From Novosphingobium naphthalenivorans NBRC 102051 (GTDB lineage Bacteria > Pseudomonadota > Alphaproteobacteria > Sphingomonadales > Sphingomonadaceae), in NCBI RefSeq assembly GCF_001590985.1, contig NZ_BCTX01000025.1, positions 1 through 63,062 on the forward strand: DNA of 63,062 bases. The letters are read 5' to 3'. The position numbers were made by a program, and so were the translations under genes. A model generated the notes under the pieces. The model made no database searches. It saw nothing but the letters and a program-made list of their open reading frames with translations, and was not told the DNA's origin. Positions 44,181 to 52,406 of the stretch are shown piece after piece. Numbering within the stretch: the stretch's first letter is position 1; each line of letters opens with the position of its first letter.

Positions 44181-44780
44181 ATGTTTCAGCAGGACCTTTT
44201 CGCACCTCCGCCCGCCCGCCGGACAATCGGAATACCCGATATCGTCCGCACGATCGCCGAACATTCAGCGCGTCCGCGCTACACCTTCATGGTGCTCGAC
44301 CTTATTTCGCGGGTCGCCCGGGCGAATGGGCAGGCCGGGCCGCTCGTGCGCGATGGCGAGGCTCTGGTACCGATCCGTGAATGGCTGGCGACCGCGATCG
44401 CGCCGAGCGGGGCGCGGTACCATCAGCGTCGCGCGACCGCCGGCAAGGTGCGGGCGGCGCTCGCCGCGAAGGGCGAGCTGCCGGCCGACACGGCTGAAGC
44501 TGAACGGATCGTGGAAGCGCAAGTCAGCGAGCGCATTCGGGATACGGGCATGACGGCGATCAGCCGGGCCGTGTCCGAGCTGGTGCGGGCGGGTCTTATC
44601 GAACGCCACTATCAGGGTTTCCTGGTGGATCATGAGAACCGCGGGGCGCAGCGACATGCGGTCTATACGATAACGCCCGCCGTCCGGGCCGCGCTGCATC
44701 CCAACGTCGCCACGAGTGAGCATCAGCGAGACTTCTACATTCGCGGAATGCACGGCCAGCCTCGCGCGGCGGTGTCATGA
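44181..44780 (+). CDS. hypothetical winged-helix-like protein, possible regulator
   Basis: A 199-residue protein starting MFQQDLFAPPPARRTIGIPD. The middle is basic and helical (RRATAGKVRAALAAKGELP), and the segment ISRAVSELVRAGLIERHYQGF looks like the recognition helix plus wing of a winged helix. I see no family with confidence. Replication initiators of small plasmids can look similar, but length and missing motifs argue against that. Alternative starts at 44118 and 44151 exist; the third ATG gives the most natural N-terminus. Confidence 0.5.
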   Translation: MFQQDLFAPPPARRTIGIPDIVRTIAEHSARPRYTFMVLDLISRVARANGQAGPLVRDGEALVPIREWLATAIAPSGARYHQRRATAGKVRAALAAKGELPADTAEAERIVEAQVSERIRDTGMTAISRAVSELVRAGLIERHYQGFLVDHENRGAQRHAVYTITPAVRAALHPNVATSEHQRDFYIRGMHGQPRAAVS

Positions 44781-44800
44781 TAGCGCTGGAGGTTTGCCGC

Positions 44801-45664
44801 TCAAGCGTGACCAGAAGTCGACGTCAGTTTTTCCAGTTTGGCGAGGAAAAAGCGCTCACTCCACAGATCAAGCGACCTGAGTTCGGCCGGCCGCAGGAAA
44901 CGCCGCACGTCGTCAGCGGCGGCCTTCCAGTCGATCTTCGCAATCGTGCTGCCCAGCGCTTCGTTCAGCCAGGGCATGTCGACGGCGATGTGATTATCTC
45001 CCGCCCAGGGACCGGCCTGGATGAGGGCATTGCGCAGGAGGGCCAGATTGAGCGTTACTCCCTTGGCGACATACCAGGAGAAATCGAACCAGTCCCGACC
45101 CTTGAGGAAACCCCGGCATAGCAAGGCATGAATCTTGAGAGCGAAATTGGACGGCAGATCCTGGTGCCGAACTTCGTGGTCCGCTGGAAAATCGAGATAG
45201 CTGGACGCCTCGCCCGAACCCGCAGGTGGGTTGACGTCGATCTCTAGCTTGATCCGGATCGTCTTTGGCTTACCAGCGCCCGCAAAAGACAGGTCGAGTT
45301 GGCTCGCGATGGAATCGTTCTTGATCAGCGCCTGGCGGATAGCCGTGTCCATCTTCGCCCTGGGCAGAGCATCGAGCTTCAGCCCGAACTGGCCGAACAC
45401 CTCGATCAGGGTCTTGAGATAAGGCGTCCAGTCGAAGTCTGGGTCGGCCTGGCGCAGCAGGAAGTCGAGATCTTCCGAGAAGCGCGGTAGGCTGTTCAGG
45501 ATGCGCAGGGACGTGCCGCCCTGGAATAGCGCGACGTCGAAGAAGTCGCCGCGCCAAAGGGCATAGAGCGCGATTTCCTGGAGGATTTCCTTGACCGCAT
45601 TCTCTTCCTCTAGCGCATTGGCGGGATCGTAGCGGCGCAGTTTCTCCTGGATGATGTCAATCAT
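44801..45664 (-). CDS. abiEii: AbiEii-type nucleotidyltransferase toxin
   Basis: A 287-residue protein with the AbiEii/AbiGii motif FQGGTSLRILNSLPRFSEDLDF (about residues 47-68), in which GGTSLR and the DLD pair match the nucleotidyltransferase signature. A second Asp-containing strand is RIKLEIDVNPP, and KIHALLCRGFLKGRDWFD is the conserved C-terminal segment. With AbiEi it forms a type IV (abortive infection) toxin-antitoxin module; some relatives modify tRNA. Its start overlaps the antitoxin gene end by 8 bp. Confidence 0.9.
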   Translation of the reverse strand: MIDIIQEKLRRYDPANALEEENAVKEILQEIALYALWRGDFFDVALFQGGTSLRILNSLPRFSEDLDFLLRQADPDFDWTPYLKTLIEVFGQFGLKLDALPRAKMDTAIRQALIKNDSIASQLDLSFAGAGKPKTIRIKLEIDVNPPAGSGEASSYLDFPADHEVRHQDLPSNFALKIHALLCRGFLKGRDWFDFSWYVAKGVTLNLALLRNALIQAGPWAGDNHIAVDMPWLNEALGSTIAKIDWKAAADDVRRFLRPAELRSLDLWSERFFLAKLEKLTSTSGHA

Positions 45665-46331
45665 GTGCTGAGCGGACCTTCCTGGCCATGACAGTGCTTT
45701 CGAGCGCGGCGAGGAAGCTGTTCACGGCCTTGTGCTTGTAGACCGGTTTCAGCTTGGCGAAATCCTTCCGTCGGAGCCCGAGGAGCATGTCCTCGTCGAT
45801 CCGCATGCCATGGGTCAGCCACTCGATGCCCGCCCACTGCTGCTTGCGCAGGGCAACGAGGTCCAACAAGGCCCGCAGCGGCTGTGCGACGAAGGCGATG
45901 AGCTTGCCCATCTGCACGCGATCGACGCCGGCCAGGAACTGATAATCCGCGATAGCGAGCGGATGAAAGCTGAACGTGCCGAAGTCTGTCGTTTCAAAGC
46001 GGAGCGTTTTGCGGCCAGGCGTCACTCCCGCGGTCACAAAGACCGCTTCGGGGATCCAGCCATGATGGGCGAGCGCGCTTTCGAAAGAGACATAGCTACC
46101 CGGCATCAGACCTTGCGCAATGGCGAAGGGATGGATGGTTTCGGCCCGATAGCGCTTAGCCAGCAGGTAGGTGCCGCGCTTCACGCGGAGCAGGGAACCA
46201 TCCTTGAGCGCCCGATTGACCAGGCCGTAGCGCCGGGCGTCTCCGCCGCCCAGCAGATTGCCGAGCTGGCGTTCGCTGAGGATATGATCGGCCAGACCCG
46301 CTGCCGTGATCTGTTGCGCCAGGGAGGACAT
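45657..46331 (-). CDS. abiEi: AbiEi-type antitoxin/transcriptional repressor
   Basis: A 224-residue protein with an N-terminal winged helix (LSERQLGNLLGGGDARRYGLVNRALKDGSLLRVKRGTYLL as pattern) and the AbiEi C-terminal domain (GSYVSFESALAHHGWIPEA, LRFETTDFGTFSFHPL, AQPLRALLDLVAL). AbiEi represses its own promoter and keeps the toxin inactive. It is upstream of and overlapping abiEii in the usual order. A start at ATG 46331 places the winged helix at residue 15. Confidence 0.88.
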   Translation of the reverse strand: MSSLAQQITAAGLADHILSERQLGNLLGGGDARRYGLVNRALKDGSLLRVKRGTYLLAKRYRAETIHPFAIAQGLMPGSYVSFESALAHHGWIPEAVFVTAGVTPGRKTLRFETTDFGTFSFHPLAIADYQFLAGVDRVQMGKLIAFVAQPLRALLDLVALRKQQWAGIEWLTHGMRIDEDMLLGLRRKDFAKLKPVYKHKAVNSFLAALESTVMARKVRSAHD

Positions 46332-46463
46332 GAAATTCCCGATACTTCCAATGTATGAAAGTTTCCAGAATTTTCTGACGAAGGGCGGGAAGCAGCGGAG
46401 GCACCCAGCATTGCTTAGTCTGCCCTTGATCCTGTCCAGAATATCAAACAGGAGGTTATCGCC

Positions 46464-46994
46464 ATGAGCAAGCCTGTTACGCTCAATGTTCGGATCAGGG
46501 GCGCACTAGGCGATTTCGTCATGGCACATGTCGGCGCCGAAGGCTCCTACGAAAATGTCAGCGAATATGTCCGCGACCTCATCCGCCGGGACAAGGAACG
46601 GCTCAAGCCGAGCAGTTTGGTCGCCTCAAGGCAGAGCTTACGCAGGCATTCAATGCGCCGGAGGGCGGCTGGGCGAAATTTATGCCTGTACGCGACCGCT
46701 GGGGCGAGGCCCAAGGCGGATGCCTACATTCGCGGCCTCTTCGACTGCTTCGATCGGATCGCTAGGCGCGAAACGCGATGGCGCGCCATTCCGGCAGAAT
46801 TCGGGGTCGAGGGCTTTTTCGGCCGCCATGAGCATCACTATGTCTTTTGGCGTTTCTGTCGGATGGATCCGTCGGGCATCGTGACCGTCCTGCACGCGCG
46901 TCGATATCGCGCTCTGATCAGCATTATCGGAAAAGCTTGTAAAACAGCCCCAAAAACCGCCCTCCCCGCGCGATCTGTCACTTACCATAATTGA
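46464..46994 (+). pseudogene. decayed parDE toxin-antitoxin module
   Basis: The first 48 residues (MSKPVTLNVRIRGALGDFV to DLIRRDKERLK) are a ParD antitoxin start. The expected continuation (EQFGRLKAELTQAFNAP) is in another frame from about 46590. ParE pieces are spread over frames: GEIYACTR, then ADAYIRGLFDCFDRIA, IPAEFGVEGFFGRHEHHYVFWR and IVTVLHARRY. So at least two frameshifts fuse and break both genes. A good ribosome site (AGGAGG) survives before ATG 46464. A truncated antitoxin peptide might still be made. Confidence 0.75.
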
Positions 46995-47139
46995 TCGTTA
47001 TGGTAAGAACAAGTGCGCGGAAACAGCAGGGAAGGGCCAAAATGACGATCGCGAAAATGGCAGCGAAATCACGCGGCACAAATGTGCCGCGCCTTGTGCC
47101 GCATGAGCACAATGCCCGGCGCAAGGGCGCGTAGCAACG

Positions 47140-48339
47140 ATGGCCGAAAAACCCGCCAGCCGTTCCGACGCCGAAATCGTGGTGGTCCGGACCAACGATG
47201 CCGCGCTGCCGACGCGATCGCCAAACGCGGATCCCGAGACCGTCGACATGCGGCTGCTGCGCACGATCGCCAGCATCGTTCCAGCGGATCTGCCGCCGAT
47301 CAGCCAACTCGGACTCGAGACGACGCTGGCGGCCATGGCCGACGCGACAAAGGCGGCGATCGCCGCCGATCTCGACTGCTGGAGCGGCTGGTGCGGTGAG
47401 GAAGGCCGCTCACCGCTGCCCGCCGATCCCGAAGATCTGGTTCGCTATGTGAATGCGCTCGATGGCAGGGGCAAGAAGCCCGCGACGCTCGCGCGCCGGA
47501 TCGCTAGCCTCGGCACGGTCCACCGCATGATGGGATTGGCGGGCGAAGCCGCGCCTACCGACGCACCGATGGTGCGCGCGGCGCTCAAGGCCGTCCGCAG
47601 GCGCAGAGGAGCCTTGCAGCGCCAGGCAGCGCCATTGCGGCTCGGCAAGGCACTGGACAGCCATGTCACCAAGGGATTCACCCTCGCTGCGCTTCTCGAT
47701 GCCTGCGGCGGCGACCTGCAGGGGCTGCGCGACGCTGCCCTGCTATCGCTCGGATATGACGCGGGGCTGCGCGTAAGCGAACTCACGGTGGTCGAAGCTG
47801 TGCATATCGATCCCCAGCAGGATGGTTCGGCGACGCTGTTCATCCCCTTCTCCAAGACCGACCAGGAAGGCGAAGGCGCCTGGGCATGGCTGTCGGCCGA
47901 GACCATGCGGCGGGTCGGCGCCTGGCTGGAAGCGAGCGGTATCGAGGAAGGCCCCCTGTTCCGCAGGGTCGGAGTCGATCGGCGGCGCGTACGCGCCAGC
48001 GATTCTGAAACGGCGCTCGCCCGAACGACCTATTCCATCGGAACGGCGCCGCTGACACGCCAGGGCGTCAACGGCATCTACCGACGCGTCGCGCTTGCAG
48101 CATTCGAACTGGGATTGGTGAGTCTCCCCGCCAGCGAGTTGACCGCCGCGGTGCAGGCATTGTCCACTCACTCCCTTCGCGTCGGCCTGACCCAGGACCT
48201 TTTTGCTGCCGGAGAGGACGGCGCGGGAATAGCCCAGGCGCTGCGCTGGAGCTCGCCCGCTACGGCATTACGCTATGGCCGCAAGCTCGCGGTTCGCAGC
48301 AATGTCGCCGCCCGGGTCCTATCGCGCGTGCGCCGCTGA
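47140..48339 (+). CDS. tyrosine recombinase/integrase
   Basis: A 399-residue site-specific recombinase. The core-binding domain (LETTLAAMADATKAAIAADL, then KPATLARRIASLGTVHRMM) is followed by the catalytic domain with YDAGLRVSELTVV (Arg), FSKTDQEGEGAWAWL (Lys), THSLRVGLTQDLF (His-x-x-Arg) and LRWSSPATALRYGR (Trp and nucleophile Tyr). All residues are present. It resembles integrases found on sphingomonad plasmids, and may resolve multimers or move the adjacent cargo. No attachment site was found. Confidence 0.9.
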   Translation: MAEKPASRSDAEIVVVRTNDAALPTRSPNADPETVDMRLLRTIASIVPADLPPISQLGLETTLAAMADATKAAIAADLDCWSGWCGEEGRSPLPADPEDLVRYVNALDGRGKKPATLARRIASLGTVHRMMGLAGEAAPTDAPMVRAALKAVRRRRGALQRQAAPLRLGKALDSHVTKGFTLAALLDACGGDLQGLRDAALLSLGYDAGLRVSELTVVEAVHIDPQQDGSATLFIPFSKTDQEGEGAWAWLSAETMRRVGAWLEASGIEEGPLFRRVGVDRRRVRASDSETALARTTYSIGTAPLTRQGVNGIYRRVALAAFELGLVSLPASELTAAVQALSTHSLRVGLTQDLFAAGEDGAGIAQALRWSSPATALRYGRKLAVRSNVAARVLSRVRR

Positions 48340-48359
48340 CCACACTTACGCGTCCGGAA

Positions 48360-49013
48360 TCACAGAGCTTCGGGGCGCGACAACATCATACGCGTTTTGA
48401 GATTGCCATCGGGCCTCCGATGAAGGTCAATGATGTGGCCGGCCCGAGGTGCAAAGATCATGAGTTCAGCGGCTGTCTCGTAGGATGTATTCGACCCGAA
48501 ATAGCGCACCGGTCCGTGCCACTTCTGACCTTCGATGAGCCGGAGCCGGAATGTGCCCTGCGGCACCGGCACGCGAATCCGGTCATTTTTCGAGACATAG
48601 ATCGAAATGGCGTGTCGGCCGGTGGTCGGGTCGATGAGCTGCACGACGGCATTGCTGTCCGCCGTCTCGACGGTGAGGAAGCTGCTAACGGGTTCGTGCA
48701 TCGCCCAACTCGCCACAGTTACCGACCCTGATTCCGGAAATGGCATCGCCGCCTCGCGATCCGGCAGCCAGCCCGCCCGTTGAGCTTCGCCGTAGAGGGG
48801 GATCAGAATGAGGAGGAGGCTCAGGGCAAAGGGAATATATCGAACAGGGCTGGAACGCCTGGAGCCCCGCCAGCGTCCGCGTTGATAGTCGAAGCTTCGA
48901 ATGGCCGGGTCGAACCAGGCGCCCTCCACGCGCCCGGCTCGGTCATTCCAGCGCGTGCTTCCGCTCCGCGCGCGCTGCCGCTCGCGCATATAGTCTCGAT
49001 CGTCGATGCCCAT
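48360..49013 (-). CDS. membrane-anchored protein of unknown function
   Basis: A 217-residue protein with a basic cytoplasmic N-terminus (RERQRARSGSTRWNDRAGR), one transmembrane segment (YIPFALSLLLILIPLYGEAQ) and an outside domain of beta character (ETADSNAVVQLIDPTTGRHAISIYV, IRVPVPQGTFRLRLIEGQKWHG). The pattern recalls domains that bind or sense at the cell envelope. It lies after the relaxase gene block and is read in the same direction, so it might be part of the traD-traI transcript, although 70 bp separate it from the next gene. Confidence 0.6.
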   Translation of the reverse strand: MGIDDRDYMRERQRARSGSTRWNDRAGRVEGAWFDPAIRSFDYQRGRWRGSRRSSPVRYIPFALSLLLILIPLYGEAQRAGWLPDREAAMPFPESGSVTVASWAMHEPVSSFLTVETADSNAVVQLIDPTTGRHAISIYVSKNDRIRVPVPQGTFRLRLIEGQKWHGPVRYFGSNTSYETAAELMIFAPRAGHIIDLHRRPDGNLKTRMMLSRPEAL

Positions 49014-49084
49014 GCGCGGTTATCCTCCGATTGCCCGAGGGGGCGCGTCGCCGCGGCGCTGAGTGAATTCCATGACCGCCTCCT

Positions 49085-49285
49085 TCAGCCCCACCCATCC
49101 CGCCGGCCTTCGCCATTGTCGCGCAGGTTGCGCCCGTCGAGCGCCGATCGGCGGATGCTGAGCTCCACTTCCCCGCCTTTGCGGGTGATCTGCACATCGC
49201 GCGGATCGAGATTGTTGCGCCTGGCATAATCGTCAGCCGCCTTCTCGCTGCCGAACTTGCCGGCCTGCTCAAATTCCCATGCCAT
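49085..49285 (-). CDS. small protein downstream of the relaxase gene
   Basis: A 66-residue product (MAWEFEQAGKFGSEKAADDY, then DPRDVQITRKGGEVELSIRR). It is read with traI, 49 bp after it, and has a GGAGACGAAACG ribosome site. No family is recognised; the DYARRNNLDPRDV portion suggests a small helix-strand fold. A role in the relaxosome is possible only by position. Confidence 0.55.
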   Translation of the reverse strand: MAWEFEQAGKFGSEKAADDYARRNNLDPRDVQITRKGGEVELSIRRSALDGRNLRDNGEGRRDGWG

Positions 49286-49334
49286 CGTTTCGTCTCCTTC
49301 CTTTCGCCCCCGGCGCCGCGCCGGCGGCTTCATG

Positions 49335-52300
49335 CTACAAATCGAGGCCGAGGCTGCGCTCGGGCAGCGGCGGCAATTGTTCCGCCCGGTCGGGCTTCGG
49401 TTCGGGCTTCGCTGCCTGGTCCTTTCCGACCGGCGCTGCGGCGCCGGCGTCAGGGAGCGGGGGCAGGTCGTCAGGCAGCGGCGGGAGATCGGACAGGTCG
49501 ACGCCGTCGATCGGGCCGGGATTGAAATCCTCGCGCGCCTTCGCGCCCTTGGCCATGTTCCCATCTATGTCGAGGCGGCCGACGGTTTCGAGCGAAGAGG
49601 TCTTGTTGCCCGGGTTCATGTCGAGCTGCCGTGCCAGCTTCTCCTTGTCGTCAACGATCATCGTCAGGCCGTCGCGCACGCGCGTCACGAGGACATTGAA
49701 CAGGCGCTGGTTGGACAGGAAACGCTCGAATGAGGACATGACGCCGATCGCCCTGTCGGTTGTGATGCCTTGCGCCATATGCATGTTCAGCGAGTAGGCG
49801 AGGTCGAGGCGCGAGAGCATCGGATCGCCCATCGGCAGGGTCAGTTGCTCCTTGCCCGCCGTCTCTACCGTGACGCCGGAGCCGTCGACGCTCACCACCC
49901 GGGCGAGGGTGGCGTTGTGAAGCCCGCGGCCCTTGTCGTTCGCGGTCCAGCGGATGCGGTCGCCCTCGTGGATATCGAGCGGCTTTTTCTCGGAGAGCTG
50001 GAGCCGGTCCCGCTGCTCTGCCGGCGACAGCTTCTGCGGATCGAAGCGGATCCTGCGCCGTCCGTCTGCGAGGTCGACCTTGCCACTGGCATGGACCTTG
50101 AGGACATCGTATCGCCCGGCCTGGATGCCGACATCCTGCGCCCCGCCCCGACCCACCTCGAGGGTCTGGCCGGGGCGATAGGTCGACGCATAGCGCAATT
50201 CCTCGCGCGTCGTATTCACTCGATCATAGACTGTGAGCTGGAGCGCCTCGCCCTTGACGCTTCCTTCGGCGATCAATCCGGCTTGAATGCGCTTGTTGAT
50301 AGTCTCGCGCGCGTCTCTGCCTGATGCGAATACGGCGGTCGCCTCACGCTCTTCCGGTGAAAGGCCGAGCCAACTATCGGCCGCGGCGGCGGCCGGATCC
50401 TTCTCTTCCACGATATGCTCGCCGAGCACCTTCATGGCGGCGCCCGCCTTTCCCACGTTCGCGAGTTCGGCGACAACCTTCAGCTTCTGCTGCTCTTCGG
50501 TTAGCGGCTGGCCCGGCTTCCCGATGCGGATATTCTGGGTCATCCGCACCATCGTCGCGCCGGCAGCCTGGATCATGGCGAAGGCCTTGCCCCAGTCGAT
50601 CGAGGAGAGCTGCTGCCTGTCGCCGACGAGGACGAGCTTGTCGACGCCCATCGCCGCGCTGATCTGGTGAAGCTTCAGCATATCGCTTGCCGAGACCATC
50701 GAGGTCTCGTCCACGAGGAGCATGGTGCCGGCGAGCCTTTCCCGCGCCGCTTCATAGCGCGGCGTGTTCCGTTCGGCGATGAAGCGCTCGTGGGCGAGGA
50801 CAAAGGAGGCGATCGTCTGGGCCTGGATGCCGGCGCCCTCGGCGAGATCGCCGACCATTTTGTTCTGGAACGCGAGACCCCGGATCGTACGGCCTTCGGC
50901 CTCCGCGACGCGCGAGACCGCCTGCAGCATCGTGGACTTGCCCGTGCCCGCCTTTCCCTGGATCGTGATCGTGCGATCGTCAGAGGAGAGGATCAGGGTC
51001 GCGGCGGCAAGCTGCCCGGGATTGAGTGGATGCTCCGCGACTGCCTGAAGGCGCGCGGGCGCGTCGGCAGCAGACAGGACGGGATTTGCGGCGCCATTGC
51101 CTTCCTTCACCAGGTCGAGGATCTTCTCCTCGATGCGCAGCGCCTCCTGGGTCGTCACCATCTTGCCGTCGCGGTCCGTGGCATGGGCAGTTCCCATCAC
51201 GATCTGCCGATTCTGGACGAGCTGATCGATCCGGCGCTCGACGCTTTCGACGGTGACGCCTTTGAGACCGAGATCGAGCGCAGTCTTCGACACCATATGA
51301 AGCGGCCAGGCCGCCTCGCGTTCGGACAGGATGCGGACGGCCGATGCGACCGCGAGTTGCGTGCGGGCCTCTTCGGGTGACTTGACCGCGCGCGCGAGCG
51401 CATGGTCGACTAACGGGTCGTGTGGGCGAAGGAAATCGCCGAGCCGGCTGCGCGCGAGATCGATGGCATCGACGATCGCGCGATAGCCGCGCTCGAGCGG
51501 CCCGACCGCGGTCATCATGCCAGCACGCGCTTCCGCGGCCGCGCGCAGGTCCTTTCCGTCGAAACCGAGCGCAGCGGCCCGCTCGATCCAGCTTTGCCTG
51601 AGCGCGCCGCGATCCTCGACGTCGAGCTTGGGATCGCGGGTATTGATCGTGATCTGGTCGCGGCCCTTGTGGGATGTTATGCCGGTTTCGGCCGCCTTGT
51701 TGAGAATGTCCTCGCGCCGTTGGCTGAACTCCTCACGCGCGGCCTTTGGCACGCCGACGATCTCGAAGGTTCCGTGCTTGCCGCGAAGCTCTACAGTGTA
51801 GCCGATCTTCTCGAGCGCCGTCCGCAGGTAGCTGTGGTAAATCGCGCCGATGATGCTGTTGTGGCTCCAGATCTTGTCGGCGTGAAGGGCTTGCCACTTG
51901 CCATCGGGCATCTGCGTCATGTTGCCGATCACAGCGTGAATATGGCCCTGCGGATCGAGCGCCCGGCTGGTATCGTGCTGGAAGAGCGCATAGACGAGAT
52001 TGCCGGTCTGGACCGGAACCTTGCGGCCGTCGACGTCGCGCCGGCCTTCGGCAAGGTTCTTTTCGACCCAGGCCATCGTCTGCTTGACGGCCGCCATGTT
52101 GGCGGAGAGCACGCGCTTGTCGCCGGCGACATAGGCCATCACCGACGCGGACTTCGGCATCGAAAAGGTAAGGTCGAGGCCGTGCCGGCGGTTCTCGACC
52201 TGGGCGACCCCTTCCCCGCTCGGCAGGAACCCGTTTAGAATCCCTTCGAAGGCGTCCTTCGACACCTCGCCAGAGAGACCAGCGATGTCGGCCCCTTCCC

Positions 52301-52406
52301 CTGCCCAGGCGCTGACCTCGGACGAATCCTCGACGGTGTAATAGTCGTCCTTCGCGAAATAATTCGCGGACCCGGCGGCCGAGCGGATCGGGGCGACGGA
52401 GAGCAT
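49335..52406 (-). CDS. traI: TraI, MobF relaxase-helicase
   Basis: A 1023-residue protein. The N-terminal relaxase domain has candidate catalytic Tyr residues (Y16 in SANYF and Y22-Y23 in KDDYYTV) and the metal-binding His motif FQHDTSRALDPQGHIHAVIGNMTQ (about residues 142-165). A RecD-like helicase follows, with Walker A IQGKAGTGKSTML (about residues 481-493), LLVDETSMVS, and GDRQQLSSI. The C-terminus is short and Pro-rich, and shorter than F TraI (1756). It nicks oriT, stays bound to the 5' end and unwinds the strand. It overlaps traD by one base. Confidence 0.95.
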   Translation of the reverse strand: MLSVAPIRSAAGSANYFAKDDYYTVEDSSEVSAWAGEGADIAGLSGEVSKDAFEGILNGFLPSGEGVAQVENRRHGLDLTFSMPKSASVMAYVAGDKRVLSANMAAVKQTMAWVEKNLAEGRRDVDGRKVPVQTGNLVYALFQHDTSRALDPQGHIHAVIGNMTQMPDGKWQALHADKIWSHNSIIGAIYHSYLRTALEKIGYTVELRGKHGTFEIVGVPKAAREEFSQRREDILNKAAETGITSHKGRDQITINTRDPKLDVEDRGALRQSWIERAAALGFDGKDLRAAAEARAGMMTAVGPLERGYRAIVDAIDLARSRLGDFLRPHDPLVDHALARAVKSPEEARTQLAVASAVRILSEREAAWPLHMVSKTALDLGLKGVTVESVERRIDQLVQNRQIVMGTAHATDRDGKMVTTQEALRIEEKILDLVKEGNGAANPVLSAADAPARLQAVAEHPLNPGQLAAATLILSSDDRTITIQGKAGTGKSTMLQAVSRVAEAEGRTIRGLAFQNKMVGDLAEGAGIQAQTIASFVLAHERFIAERNTPRYEAARERLAGTMLLVDETSMVSASDMLKLHQISAAMGVDKLVLVGDRQQLSSIDWGKAFAMIQAAGATMVRMTQNIRIGKPGQPLTEEQQKLKVVAELANVGKAGAAMKVLGEHIVEEKDPAAAAADSWLGLSPEEREATAVFASGRDARETINKRIQAGLIAEGSVKGEALQLTVYDRVNTTREELRYASTYRPGQTLEVGRGGAQDVGIQAGRYDVLKVHASGKVDLADGRRRIRFDPQKLSPAEQRDRLQLSEKKPLDIHEGDRIRWTANDKGRGLHNATLARVVSVDGSGVTVETAGKEQLTLPMGDPMLSRLDLAYSLNMHMAQGITTDRAIGVMSSFERFLSNQRLFNVLVTRVRDGLTMIVDDKEKLARQLDMNPGNKTSSLETVGRLDIDGNMAKGAKAREDFNPGPIDGVDLSDLPPLPDDLPPLPDAGAAAPVGKDQAAKPEPKPDRAEQLPPLPERSLGLDL

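Noticed and set aside
44181..44780. Plasmid replication initiator
   Set aside because: The winged-helix-like segment and nearby palindrome suggested a Rep protein, but there are no iterons, no AT-rich origin and no partition genes nearby.
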